From: Rugalucina vietnamica
Taxonomy: Eukaryota > Mollusca > Bivalvia > Lucinida > Lucinidae
Assembly (NCBI GenBank): GCA_964017185.1
Contig: OZ024869.1
Coordinates: forward strand, 3,680,501-3,744,500
Length of the DNA: 64,000 bases
Reading direction: 5' to 3'
In this document: one piece after another, positions 57,101-61,931 of the stretch
Numbering within the stretch: the stretch's first letter is position 1
Layout of the letters: each line of letters starts with the position of its first letter
The notes under the pieces: generated by a model
Database searches by the model: none
The model's input: the letters and a program-made list of their open reading frames with translations, nothing else
What the model was told of the DNA's origin: nothing
Program-made: the position numbers and the translations under genes

Positions 57101-60100
57101 ATTTTCAATTTTTACTTCTGAAAAAATCTCTGTATATTACATGGGGCAAGTTTTTGTAATGTCCGAACCAGAGCTAACCTGACATGTTTGTCCTTTCTGC
57201 TTGTCCAACATGAAGAATAAGAATCCCAGCTCACACGATAGGCAGATCTCCCTCGTGCAAACATGTCTCAGGAGCTTCACACGCAGGGGCTCTATGAAGT
57301 ACAGCATCTGAAAAAAAAATTCATTTGTACTCAAAGCCAATTAATTTTGGTGAATAAATTATTTTTATGATATTTAGGCTAAAGTTTATAGCAAACAATA
57401 ACAAGAAAACAGTTTTATGAATTTATTTATAAACCATTAATCCAAAACATTGGCTAAGGATTGTCATTATTCTGCGGTAATACCATGAGAGAAAAAAAAT
57501 ATATAGTAAAGTATAACCTTACAGTTATGCCAAACAAACAATAGGCTGTACTGGTCCCTTCAGATTTAACCATTGAAGGGTGGTGGACTTGGGGTAGTGG
57601 AGGTAGTTGAAAAATGTCAGCACAATATTATACATCCTTTCTCTAGCAAGTGTAGAAGCAAACTGACCAACGTCATTGACCCATATAATGAATACACAAT
57701 TATTTGTGATATAACAATTCTGATATAACATTACCTAGAGGTCACCTAGTTCTTAGAAATGATAAAGGCCAGCAATATTGGTGAATGTGTATTTACTAAC
57801 TTAGAAAATCAGGTATTTGCTGCTATGCATCAATTCTAGGTTTCTATAAACCCTACTTAAATCTTAATAATTTAAGTTTTCATTTATAGCAAACAATAAC
57901 AAGAAAACAGTTTTATGAATTTATTTATAAAACATTGGCACTATAGGGACCAGCTCAGCCAGAATTTGAATAAGAATGATAATTCTGCCTATAGACACTC
58001 TGGTTTGCACCCAGGCAGTAATTATCAGCAGCAATGAATTTTGGGAGGCTCAAGCGAATGTTGCTTGAATCTTAAGAGAGATTTCAGGAACATGAGCCTA
58101 TACCCAAACGAGATGTGAATTAGTGAGTGGTCCCAGGTGAGCACTGAAAGTATTGTCTAGACCCAAAGATGAATTTGCAGAAGTTGATTTTGATATATAA
58201 CACATCATTCATGTAACGGCTTGTTCCGAAAGAATAAACTGCCACAAAAGTATGCATGAAGACAAAATCATGAAATTTAATAGCCGCGAAAATGAATTGG
58301 TTTACAGTATCAAGCAAATATTCATATGATTTGAGCATACACATGAAAAAACAAGAATTTGCATAGGTGAAAACAAAGGCGCAGATCAGCTTTACAGTAT
58401 GCAAAGCTGATCAGCCCCTTTGCTTTCGCTACGCGGATACTACAATTCACCTCTTTCTATAACCAAAATTTCCAGCTTCTAGCCATCTTCTATGATTGTA
58501 CAGGCCGGTTTGTGTCAGACCTGGTCGGAAACCGAATTGTTTGTTTTCTCATGTGAAGGCTCATTTTTGACAGACAGGTTTTGAATACACAGATAGTCTA
58601 ATCCCTCTTATCAAATCTGAAAATTTCAAGCTTTCAGCTTTCTTTTGTGGCTGTACAGGCTAATTTGGGTCGGACCAGGTTGGAAACCCATGAGACCTGT
58701 TTTCTTGTGCCACAGCTCATATAAAAGACTAACCTGTAGCATACAGTTACAGTAGACATTAGGGATATGTATCTCCAGCCCTGCGAAGTGGGTCTTGTTG
58801 TAATGTCGGAAGTCAAAATCCTCAAGACCAAGTTTAGAGTACTTCAGGTCAACTTTCCTGTACTTCTTAGGTACTGTCACGAAAGGGTCATCTCCTACAC
58901 AGGCAGAAAAAATATTTTATTGTATGGAATCAACAAAAAGCAACACCAAAAATAATTTAAGCAAATGTTTTCTGAACAAAAATTTCAAAATAAAGAGGCA
59001 ACTTTTACTGTTTTAATTGAGCCGTGGCGTGAGAAAACCGGAATTTGCCTGTGCGAAAACAAAGACGCAGATCAGCTGTGCAGTGACTGCACAGCTGATC
59101 AGCCTTTGTTTTCGCTACACGGATAGTACAATATCTCTTCTTTTTAAATCCAAATTTTAATGTTCTAGCCTACTTCTGTGACTGTACAGGCAGGTTTGTG
59201 TCCGGCATGGTCGGAAACCTCATAGACCGGTTTTCTCACATTGCGGCTTAATTACAGTCACCAATCAGCCATTGGGATGAACGCACTATGGGGCAATTAG
59301 CAGAAACATTCAGTATTGGGTTACAGGACCAGATGTTACTTTATGCACAGAATAGTGAACTTTATAAAGGCATAAAAAACACCATCAGGAAAACATGTCC
59401 GTGAAATAAATACCCCCTTATACCCCAATTTTATATAGTAAAACTGGGGTATGCAGGGGTATACATATTTTTCTTATTATTGCTCCAAAACATAGATTGT
59501 GGGTACTTGTTAGAAAACCCTTGGTGAGGCAGTTTTAACATGTACCCACAATCAGTGTTTTGAGCAAACCTTTTAAATTTATCAAAATATTTAATTTTAA
59601 CAGCTGAAAAATTTCTCTATATTACATGGGCAAGTTAATGTTTCTGTACTCCCTGAATTGACATTCTTCATAAAAGAGCAGTTTACAAAAACAGCTGAAC
59701 TGCAAAGATGCTTTAAACCTTCACTTTCATTTTGCTACATAGCATACCTCTGCTTCAAAAATCTTAAGATCCAAGTTTCTAAACACCTTTTATAATTGTA
59801 CAGACCAGTTTAAACCATGCATACCAGACCTGAAGGTTAACCCCAATGTCAGCTTTTCTTATCACTTAGTTTATAAATATTATGGTACTTATCCCAGTTT
59901 TCGTGGTAGTTCCAGTTTTCATGGTATACCCCTTTTTCATCTCTAGTTTATCACAAGTTGTCAAGTTTACCAGTGTCTGTCATTATCATCCATATTGTGC
60001 AATAAAAATGACAAAGATTTTCTTGTGAGGGTTGTTCAATATTTTTCATTGATTTGAATCTGAATATGGGGGTTAAGCTTTATTCAAAATGGGTAGACAC

Positions 60101-60613
60101 ATCTGATAGTGAATTGTTTGTAAAGTTACTTATTTCAATTCATTAAATAAAATACATTAAAATCTGATTAGACTTGAAATTGAAATTGCCAGCCACTTTT
60201 TGAATGACTCACGAATTCTGGTGCCTAACTTTTGATGACATCAAAGATCAGAGCGTCATTCAAAATGGCGTCTTTGTAATCAATAAGCAGAATTGCCATG
60301 ACAAGGTAAGATGGACATAAAATGCCAATGATTATTGTATATCATTCCATATCTATTTAATCTGTGACCTGTTTCTATAATCCAGGAGTTGCCTATGAAT
60401 TATTAGTACCACGAAAACTGGGCCAACCATCACAGTAGCATACCTCTACCAAGCGGGGACTCTGGAATGTTTGATTTCCCCTTGGCAGCCCCTTCTGGTT
60501 TCATGATATAAGGAATCTGGTTGCGCCTAAGATTTCCAGGGTTGGGGGCATACCCAACATTGTGATACACCTTCATAGAACGCAAGATTTCCGGGTCAAT
60601 AGGCTTGGGCTTC
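35943..60613 (-). CDS. PAN2: PAN2, catalytic subunit of the PAN2-PAN3 deadenylase (N terminus outside the window)
   Basis: Eighteen GT-AG exons in consistent phase: 60613-60444, 58894-58734, 57307-57179, 56319-56170, 55683-55361, 54545-54409, 53277-53165, 50656-50558, 48363-48221, 47653-47499, 46604-46423, 45293-45203, 44860-44706, 41951-41866, 41164-41107, 40465-40286, 39788-39695, 36151-35943. They encode about 875 residues. Identity is clear from [70 protein letters not shown] and [13 protein letters not shown]2 trims PABP-bound poly(A) tails in the cytoplasm with PAN3. The N-terminal WD40 exons lie beyond base 64000. Odd features: a 107-residue charged exon and a CCCH finger. Introns are rich in MITEs. 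Confidence 0.95.
36196..36312. mobile_element. Hairpin MITE (GGTCATTTCATATGAAA family)
   Basis: The arms TTTACATGAGTGGTCATTTC and GAAATGACCATAAGTGTAAG pair around a short loop with GAGCCTTTGGCGAG. A relative with a shortened stem is at 46623-46870. It lies in the last PAN2 intron. Confidence 0.6.
36399..38337 (+). mobile_element. ATGTCCCCC tandem-core element, interrupted
   Basis: The 5' end is TATGTCCCCCGCC. About three ~190-bp core units follow (36475-37016), shared with 31225-31790. A fold-back element is inserted at 37017-38205. The 3' part is a GACGG microsatellite (38217-38287) then the hairpin TATGTCCCTCCGCTTTT/AAAAGGCGGGGGACA and ATAAG. It lies in the last PAN2 intron. Confidence 0.7.
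37017..38205. mobile_element. Fold-back element with ~310-bp inverted arms
   Basis: The left arm begins ACAGCTCCGTTTCAAAAATA and runs to about 37337. The right arm (37890-38205) is its reverse complement with scattered mismatches, ending TATTTTTGAAACGGAGCTGT. The loop of about 550 bp is AT-rich and non-coding. It was inserted into the tandem core of the element above. Confidence 0.85.
38338..38929. other. Intron DNA without recognised feature
   Basis: Intron of PAN2. It shows repeated short words (CTGCCGGACAAACAG, TGTCTGTCAGACAGACC, GCGACAGG) but no defined element or exon. Confidence 0.4.
39012..39271. mobile_element. GGGCCCAGTTGTTC MITE with near-perfect palindrome
   Basis: Terminal repeats GGGGCCAGTTGTTCAAAA and TTTTGAACAACTGGGCCC. 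Inside, 39112-39196 is an 85-nt palindrome with 42-nt arms and one central base (CCTTTGCA G TGCAAAGG at its centre). It is inserted in the SINE-like repeat that spans 38930-39375. Confidence 0.85.
39401..39677 (+). mobile_element. CTAACG-hairpin element next to a PAN2 donor
   Basis: Begins CAGGAAAACATGTCCGTGAA. The central hairpin pairs GTGGGTACTCGTTAGAAC with GTTCTAACGTGCACCCAC around CCTCGGTGAGG. It ends CAAGTTTTTGTAATG, 17 nt inside the intron from the donor of PAN2 exon 39695-39788. Six relatives are in this window. Confidence 0.75.
39695..39788 (-). CDS. PAN2: PAN2 exon, exonuclease domain
   Basis: Encodes [20 protein letters not shown] and [10 protein letters not shown], the helix between exonuclease motifs II and III. 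Donor TCA|GTAAGT. Both junctions are in phase with their neighbours. Confidence 0.9.
39845..39975 (-). mobile_element. Decayed SINE copy
   Basis: Keeps the SINE body words CAGTTTTACATTCCTTTCAAAG and CAATCAGTAGGTGGGAC seen at 23630. The tRNA head is mostly lost (AGCCACGGGAGCC remains). Confidence 0.5.
40286..40465 (-). CDS. PAN2: PAN2 exon, exonuclease motif II
   Basis: Encodes [20 protein letters not shown] and, further on, [20 protein letters not shown]. The Asp in KKDF is the motif II metal ligand. Donor CAT|GTATGA; the next exon supplies VPKDQ in frame. Confidence 0.93.
40854..41089 (+). mobile_element. GAGCC MITE, full-length but diverged
   Basis: Ends GAGCCACGTCATGAGAAAAC and TTTTCTCATGATGCAGCCC. 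The palindrome is partly decayed (CTGATCAGCTCTGCTGTAAC). Its right end is 17 nt from the donor of PAN2 exon 41107-41164. Confidence 0.75.
41107..41164 (-). CDS. PAN2: PAN2 exon, exonuclease domain
   Basis: A 58-bp exon: with the GG from the preceding exon it reads [20 protein letters not shown]. Using the acceptor at ACAG|GCAGGG rather than the AG four bases later keeps the frame and restores the RGQGP seen in other PAN2 proteins. Confidence 0.85.
41781..41849 (+). mobile_element. GAGCC MITE, right-end fragment
   Basis: Only the last 70 bp survive: GCTTGTACAGCTCACTTTGT to GTTTTCTCATGACACAGCTC. It ends 16 nt from the donor of the exon 41866-41951. Confidence 0.6.
41866..41951 (-). CDS. PAN2: PAN2 exon, exonuclease domain
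   Basis: Encodes [20 protein letters not shown] and VARITCIRG, the strands following the D-x-E motif. Donor GG|GTAAGG. Confidence 0.92.
41971..42350. repeat. ~11/22-bp minisatellite in a PAN2 intron
   Basis: Units such as TTTAATTTGTTGACTG and TATTAAATTTGTTGACTG alternate across about 380 bp. The GTTGACT core is conserved while the spacers vary. It starts about 20 nt from the acceptor side of the exon ending at 41951. Confidence 0.85.
42512..42749 (+). mobile_element. GAGCC MITE, diverged left end
   Basis: Has AAAACAAAGGCGCAAATC, the palindrome CAGCTGTGCAGTAACCGCACAGCTG and the right end TCGCGTCAAGGCTC. The left terminus is degraded and its exact start is uncertain. Confidence 0.7.
42895..43000 (-). 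mobile_element. CTAACG-hairpin element, part 1 (interrupted)
   Basis: The hairpin AGATTGTGGGTACACATTAG with its partner CTAATGTGTACCCACAATCT survives. The rest of the element reappears after the insertion of copy B, at 44515-44598 (TACCCCAGTTTTGCTATAAA, CAGACATGTTTTCCTG). Confidence 0.65.
43001..44514 (+). mobile_element. CTCACCTGAG tandem-core element, copy B (three core units)
   Basis: The 5' end CCAGAGGACCAATGG...GCTCACCTGAA is followed by three units of about 450 bp, marked by the ATACATGTATATAGCCCC-type words at about 43080, 43535 and 43985. A GGACGG microsatellite (44433-44452) and the hairpin AGCTCACCTTGTGAGCC/GGCTCAGGTGAGCT then AAAAA close it. It is inserted inside the CTAACG-hairpin element. 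Confidence 0.78.
44515..44600 (-). mobile_element. CTAACG-hairpin element, part 2 (interrupted)
   Basis: AGGTAAACCCCTGTGTACCC to CAGACATGTTTTCCTGATG is the reverse complement of the left end seen at 39401. It completes the copy split by copy B. Confidence 0.65.
44706..44860 (-). CDS. PAN2: PAN2 exon, exonuclease motif I
   Basis: Encodes [20 protein letters not shown], a basic linker, then [20 protein letters not shown] is the DEDD motif I pair of metal-binding residues, so the nuclease is expected to be active. Confidence 0.93.
45203..45293 (-). CDS. PAN2: PAN2 exon, end of UCH-like domain
   Basis: Encodes [20 protein letters not shown] and [10 protein letters not shown], matching the closing strands of the inactive ubiquitin-hydrolase fold of PAN2. 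Confidence 0.9.
45353..45563. mobile_element. AGGTTATAAAAC MITE
   Basis: Terminal repeats AGGTTATAAAACTTTTTTCA and its reverse complement at the right end, plus the subterminal CATGCTCAGCTCAG/CTGAGTTGAGCATG. A second copy is at 56681-56889. Confidence 0.75.
45805..46240. repeat. Pair of related hairpin-type repeats
   Basis: Two blocks (45805-45910 and 46100-46240) share GAGGCC..AAGGAAATCTC, TTTTCAGATTATT and CTCGGCCTCAACNCCATC words. They are arranged with internal inverted copies (AAATCTCAGGC/GCCTGAGATTTT). Probably one decayed inverted-repeat element. No gene. Confidence 0.5.
46423..46604 (-). CDS. PAN2: PAN2 exon, UCH-like domain
   Basis: Encodes [20 protein letters not shown], then [20 protein letters not shown] and [14 protein letters not shown]. 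The histidine region is a hallmark of the family, although PAN2 lacks the nucleophilic cysteine and has no deubiquitinase activity. Confidence 0.93.
46623..46870. mobile_element. Hairpin MITE relative (GGTCATTTCATATGAAA family)
   Basis: Contains TTACACGAATGGTCATTTC and GAAACGACCACCAGTGTAAG around a very short loop, then ATCATACGACTTTAGAA and a right portion ending GTCATATGATAAAATTG. Related to 36196-36312. Confidence 0.5.
47259..47492 (+). mobile_element. GAGCC MITE next to a PAN2 donor
   Basis: Full-length. Ends GAGCCACTTCATGGGAAAAC and CCCACAAGGTGGCTC. Palindrome CAGCTTCGCCGTAACCGCAAAGCTG. Only six intronic nucleotides (GTATAT) separate it from PAN2 exon 47499-47653. Confidence 0.87.
47499..47653 (-). 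CDS. PAN2: PAN2 exon, UCH-like domain
   Basis: Encodes [35 protein letters not shown] and an acidic turn ending PDDEPIPDN. The donor reads CAG|GTATAT and is followed at once by the MITE GAGCC end. Confidence 0.85.
47760..47865. repeat. T-rich low-complexity tract
   Basis: ATTTATTTAT words followed by T-runs. No unit structure beyond this. Confidence 0.7.
47987..48193 (+). mobile_element. GAGCC MITE, palindrome deleted
   Basis: Ends GAGCTGCATCATGAGAAAAC and TTTTTGCATTGCAGCTC. The central palindrome is reduced to AGTAACTGCTCAGC. Its right end is 27 nt from the donor of PAN2 exon 48221-48363. Confidence 0.75.
48221..48363 (-). CDS. PAN2: PAN2 exon with CCCH zinc finger
   Basis: Encodes a Ser/Thr-rich linker ([17 protein letters not shown]) then [20 protein letters not shown]. 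The spacing C-x5-C-x4-C-x3-H is that of the Nab2/ZC3H14 class of CCCH fingers, which bind poly(A). Human PAN2, as I recall it, has no such finger at this place in the UCH-like domain. Reading frame and splice phases are intact. Confidence 0.87.
48415..48621 (-). mobile_element. GAGCC MITE, inverted, with ATTT duplication
   Basis: Ends GAGCCACCTCATGGGAAAAC and GAATGAGGCGGCTC. Flanked by ATTT (48411-48414 and 48622-48625). Part of the palindrome is deleted. Confidence 0.85.
48770..49815. mobile_element. TA-target element with pogo/Tigger-like ends
   Basis: Inverted ends CACTCCAACCTCGTTAGTAC and GTACTAATGAGGTTGGAGTG, with TA on both sides (48768-48769 and 49816-49817). The subterminal CAGTATAACGCG/CTTATAACGCGGT words also match inversely. 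The CCTCGTT core is like that of Tigger ends. There is no transposase frame. A smaller MITE sits inside at 49470-49678. Confidence 0.8.
49470..49678. mobile_element. CTGTAAAT MITE nested in the pogo-like element
   Basis: Ends CTGTAAATTTGGAAATTTTC and GAATATTTCCGGATCTACAG, flanked by TA (49468-49469 and 49679-49680). The interior is rich in TTCGCGA words. Confidence 0.8.
49999..50508 (+). mobile_element. CTAACG-hairpin element interrupted by a MITE
   Basis: The left end has AATACCCCCTTACAACCCAC. A GAGCC MITE occupies 50040-50269. The right part continues with GTATAGGGGTATACATATTT, a decayed hairpin and CATGGGCAAGTTTTCGTAAT. Confidence 0.7.
50040..50269 (+). mobile_element. GAGCC MITE, full-length, perfect palindrome
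   Basis: Ends GAGCCGTATCGTGAGAAAAC and TTTTCTCGCGTCGAGGCTC. ATAT stands on both sides. The centre pairs GATCAGCTTCGCGGTTACC-type arms exactly: the + strand reads CAGCTTCGCGG/TAACCGCGAAGCTG. Confidence 0.9.
50558..50656 (-). CDS. PAN2: PAN2 exon, UCH-like domain
   Basis: The correct frame reads [20 protein letters not shown] and [13 protein letters not shown]; the other two frames do not match PAN2. It aligns with the family's LPD-x-L-x-x-N-C segment. Donor ATG|GTACGC. Confidence 0.87.
50702..50917 (+). mobile_element. GAGCC MITE, decayed copy
   Basis: Keeps TGCGAATACAAAGGCAC, the palindrome GCTGTGCAGTAACTGCACAGC and a right end CCTGTTCGGGCTT. The left terminal repeat is gone. Confidence 0.65.
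50921..52434 (+). mobile_element. CTCACCTGAG tandem-core element, copy C (three core units)
   Basis: The 5' side is CCTGTAAACGCTCACCTGAG. Three units of about 450 bp are marked at about 50995, 51440 and 51893 by AATATTATGGTCATACACA-type words. The end is a GGACGGACGG microsatellite (52353-52375) and the hairpin AGCTCACCTGTGAGCC/GGCTCAAGTGAGCT then AAAAA. The YY1-like GCCATCTTGG is in each unit. Confidence 0.78.
52454..53002. mobile_element. GTTGTCTA inverted-repeat element
   Basis: The left end, GTTGTCTATCGCCCCCTTGA then TGCTCGGATTGG, and the right end, CCAATCCGAGCATCA then GGGGCATTAGACAAC, are reverse complements over about 60 bp. Length 549 bp, non-coding interior. Confidence 0.75.
53165..53277 (-). 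CDS. PAN2: PAN2 exon, UCH-like domain
   Basis: Encodes [20 protein letters not shown] then [18 protein letters not shown]. The C-x2-C pair of the family's CDTC-like motif is visible. Donor CAT|GTGAGT; read-through after it loses similarity. Confidence 0.9.
53443..53677 (+). mobile_element. GAGCC MITE, full-length
   Basis: Ends GAGCCGCCGCATCAGAAAAC and TTTTCTCATGCAGTGGCTC, with palindrome CAGTTGTGCAGTAACTGCACAGCTG. A lone left terminus, CAGCCGCCTCATGAGAAAAC, lies just upstream at 53416-53435. Confidence 0.85.
53690..54112 (+). mobile_element. GAGCC MITE split by a second copy of the same family
   Basis: The left half (53690-53777) runs ATGAAAACAAAGTAAG to CTTCTTAAATT. The right half (54017-54112) continues with CCTCTAGCCTTCTCCTGTG to TTCTTGCATTGCAGCTC. 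The other copy occupies 53778-54010. The join falls at the AAATT target in the middle of the element. Confidence 0.75.
53778..54010 (-). mobile_element. GAGCC MITE nested in another copy
   Basis: Inverted full-length copy, GAGCCTTTGCATGAGAAAAA to CCCATGCGGCGGTC. Its palindrome is decayed (GCTGATCAGCTTCACAGTTG). Confidence 0.8.
54409..54545 (-). CDS. PAN2: PAN2 exon, UCH-like domain
   Basis: Encodes [20 protein letters not shown] then [20 protein letters not shown]. The C-R-C-G zinc-like turn corresponds to the SLCRCGSE region of other PAN2 proteins. Starts directly after the charged exon. Confidence 0.9.
54594..54775 (+). mobile_element. GAGCC MITE, both ends decayed
   Basis: Keeps AAAACCAAAGACGCAGAT, GAGCTGATCAGCGCCTTTG and AGTTTGTGTCAGACCTGGT. 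No terminal repeats are recognisable. Confidence 0.6.
54980..55213 (+). mobile_element. GAGCC MITE, full-length
   Basis: Ends GAGCCGCCTCATGAGAAAAC and CCCACGAGGTGGCTC. ATAT on both sides. Perfect central palindrome CAGCTTCGCGGTAACCGCGAAGCTG. Confidence 0.9.
55361..55683 (-). CDS. PAN2: PAN2 exon encoding a Lys/Glu-rich insert
   Basis: Encodes about 107 low-complexity residues: acidic [20 protein letters not shown], then [18 protein letters not shown], then [20 protein letters not shown], then a Pro/Thr/Glu tail. It is in frame with standard splice sites on both sides. In vertebrate PAN2 as I know it, a much shorter segment stands here between the RLIQ helix and the CRCG region. Likely a disordered loop projecting from the UCH-like domain. 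Confidence 0.87.
55745..55955 (-). mobile_element. MITE-like element, second copy
   Basis: Inverted relative of 7712-7945: GGGAATGGATTCACCCATC, then AATAGCCCC...GGGGCTAT hairpin, then GGATGCCAGACTTATATGAC. No coding capacity. Confidence 0.5.
56170..56319 (-). CDS. PAN2: PAN2 exon, UCH-like domain
   Basis: Encodes [20 protein letters not shown] and [20 protein letters not shown] then [10 protein letters not shown]. Strong family match (FLRAFRT-x-PEA, LIQ-x-W-x-RF). Donor TCT|GTAAGT. Confidence 0.93.
56400..56480 (-). mobile_element. tRNA-like sequence (decayed)
   Basis: The - strand reads TTTGGCTCAGTGGTTAGAGC (D-arm and box A) and AAGTTCGAATCCCATCAGGG (T-arm and box B). The acceptor stem and the T stem do not pair, so it is not a working tRNA. 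More likely it is a SINE head or tRNA pseudogene. It sits about 80 nt upstream of a PAN2 exon. Confidence 0.55.
56681..56889. mobile_element. AGGTTATAAAAC MITE, second copy
   Basis: AGGTTATCATAAACTTTTTT and CATGCTCAACTCAG at the left match GGTTGAGCATGCC and AAAGTTTATAACCT at the right. The interior pairs GCTCATAAACATTGGC with ATCTATGAGCAGC. Relative of 45353-45563. Confidence 0.7.
56888..57161 (+). mobile_element. CTAACG-hairpin element next to a PAN2 donor
   Basis: CATCAGGAAAACATGTCCGT at the left, hairpin ACATAGATTGTGGGGACTCG with GTGTACCCATAATCTATGT, and CAAGTTTTTGTAATG at the right. The right end is 17 nt from the donor of PAN2 exon 57179-57307, the same spacing as at 39677. Confidence 0.75.
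57179..57307 (-). CDS. PAN2: PAN2 exon, UCH-like domain start
   Basis: Encodes [20 protein letters not shown] and [20 protein letters not shown]. Matches the family LYF-L-E-P-x-R and CLACELGFLFHML segments. The Met is internal, not a start. Confidence 0.92.
57391..57935. repeat. ~45-bp direct repeat pair
   Basis: TAGCAAACAATAACAAGAAA then ACAGTTTTATGAATTTATTT occurs at 57391 and again at 57889, about 498 bp apart. The sequence between is not a recognised element. It could be a local duplication or a target duplication too long for most elements. Confidence 0.7.
58333..58562 (+). mobile_element. GAGCC MITE with ATTT duplication
   Basis: Ends GAGCATACACATGAAAAAAC and TTTTCTCATGTGAAGGCTC. ATTT on both sides (58329-58332 and 58563-58566). 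The palindrome is shortened (CAGCTTTACAGTATGCAAAGCTG). Confidence 0.85.
58566..58718 (+). mobile_element. GAGCC MITE, right-hand fragment
   Basis: Begins inside the element (ACACAGATAGTCTAATCCCTC) and runs to TTCTTGTGCCACAGCTC. It follows the previous copy directly. It ends 15 nt from the donor of PAN2 exon 58734-58894. Confidence 0.7.
58734..58894 (-). CDS. PAN2: PAN2 exon, linker to UCH-like domain
   Basis: Encodes [20 protein letters not shown] and [20 protein letters not shown] then [13 protein letters not shown]. The N-x-YCN-C-M-x-Q segment is the PAN2 counterpart of the USP cysteine box, with Asn before the non-catalytic Cys. Confidence 0.93.
59019..59249 (+). mobile_element. GAGCC MITE, full-length
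   Basis: Ends GAGCCGTGGCGTGAGAAAAC and TTTTCTCACATTGCGGCTT, AATT on both sides. Palindrome CAGCTGTGCAGTGACTGCACAGCTG. Confidence 0.88.
59385..59637 (+). mobile_element. CTAACG-hairpin element
   Basis: ATCAGGAAAACATGTCCGTG, hairpin AACATAGATTGTGGGTACTT with ACATGTACCCACAATCAGTG, loop with CCTTGGTGAGG, and right end ATTACATGGGCAAG. Confidence 0.75.
59893..60421. mobile_element. CCCAGTTTTCGTGGTA inverted-repeat element
   Basis: CCCAGTTTTCGTGGTA at the left and TACCACGAAAACTGGG at the right are exact reverse complements. A second TCCAGTTTTCATGGTA unit follows the left end. The interior is non-coding. Confidence 0.75.
60444..60613 (-). CDS. PAN2: PAN2 exon, PAN3-binding linker region (first exon in window)
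   Basis: Encodes [40 protein letters not shown] and a Gly/Lys/Ser tail. The APNPG-x-x-RRNQIPY segment is a PAN2 hallmark just after the WD40 domain. The acceptor TATAG|G begins in phase 1, so further exons lie upstream. Confidence 0.92.
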
Positions 60614-60653
60614 CTATAGATAAAAAAATAAATGTTACCAGAGAATAGATAAT

Positions 60654-60850
60654 TGAGTCACGTCATGAGAAAACCAAGAATTTGCATAGACAAAAGGGGG
60701 GGGGGGGGGGGGCAGATCAGCTTCGCAGTAACTGCTAAGCTGATCAGCACCTTTGTTTTCACTTCATAGATAGTACAATCCCTCTTCTTCTTAAATCAGC
60801 CTGCTTCTGTGACTGTATAGGCTAGTTTGTGTCTGACCGGTTGCAAAAGA
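60654..60850 (+). mobile_element. GAGCC MITE with a G17 run
   Basis: Left end GAGTCACGTCATGAGAAAAC. Seventeen G residues (60696-60712) replace the usual CAAAGGCG before CAGATCAGCTTCGCAG. The right end is degraded after TGTCTGACCGGTTGC. Confidence 0.75.
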
Positions 60851-61142
60851 GCAGTCAAAGGAACAGCAGGATTTGTTTTTTGTGCCATTTGATCAACAAT
60901 TGATCTTTATGACCTCAACTTTTCCATGGGCAATGCATCTGTGATACCAATACCCCAATGTCATTTCTATACTATAGAAACCTTGAAACTTGTGTGGAAG
61001 CCATACAAAATATACAGGGAATGTAAATACTGTTTATAAGATAGCAAAATATTCATGAAATTTGAAAAAAATAAAATCATTTATATAAAACATATAAAAT
61101 CATTTTTGTACATGCTGGAACTAAGTTGTTGCATCATAATTG

Positions 61143-61374
61143 TGCCGCCTCATGGGAAAACCAACAATCTGCATAGGCGAAAACAAAGACGCAGATCAGC
61201 TTCGAGGTAACCGCGAAGCTGATCAGCGCCTTTGTTTTCGCTACTCAGATAGTGCAATTCCTCTTCTACTTAAATCCGAAATTTCAAACTTCTAGCTCTT
61301 TTCTGTGCTTATACAGGCCGGTTTGTGTCGGACCTGTTTGGAAACCACATTGTTGTTTTCCCATGAGGTGGCTC
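61143..61374 (+). mobile_element. GAGCC MITE, full-length
   Basis: GCCGCCTCATGGGAAAACC at the left and CCCATGAGGTGGCTC at the right, palindrome CAGCTTCGAGGTAACCGCGAAGCTG. In the first PAN2 intron of the window. Confidence 0.87.
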
Positions 61375-61422
61375 ATATGTAAGTCATAGGTAGATTAATC
61401 ACATAAGCTTTGACTTCCGTCA

Positions 61423-61692
61423 GGAAAACATGTCCGTGTAATGAATACCCCCTTTAACCCCACTTTTAGGTAGAAAAACTGGGGTTTGCAAGGCTATACC
61501 TATTTCTCTTTTTTTTTATCCCAAATATAGATTGTAGGCACTCGTTAGAAATGCCTCAGCGAGGCGGTTCTAACGTGTACCCACAATCAATGTTCTGAGC
61601 AAAAACAAGAAAAATTTAAAAAAAATTCTACTAAACAACTCAATTTTTACAACTTGGAAAAAATGTATATAACATGGGCGTGTTTTCGTAAT
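61423..61692 (+). mobile_element. CTAACG-hairpin element
   Basis: GTCAGGAAAACATGTCCGTG, hairpin around GCCTCAGCGAGGCGG with GCACTCGTTAG/CTAACGTGTACC arms, and CATGGGCGTGTTTTCGTAATG. Confidence 0.75.
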
Positions 61693-61931
61693 GCAAAAAC
61701 TATTATACTTTTAACAACTTAACTCTGGCTTACTAGTAATTGAGTACAGCCATGCAAATGCAAATACCGTGTTTGTTCTAATTAGCCCACATGCTCCAAT
61801 AAGTGCACATCCTGGTCTTTTGAGAAAAACATGTGCATAAGCACACAGCCGCACACTGCTTGACTAGCATATTGGTGTTTTACACTAATTTTACATGATA
61901 GTTCGTCTCTCACTAATGAGAAAGACCATCA

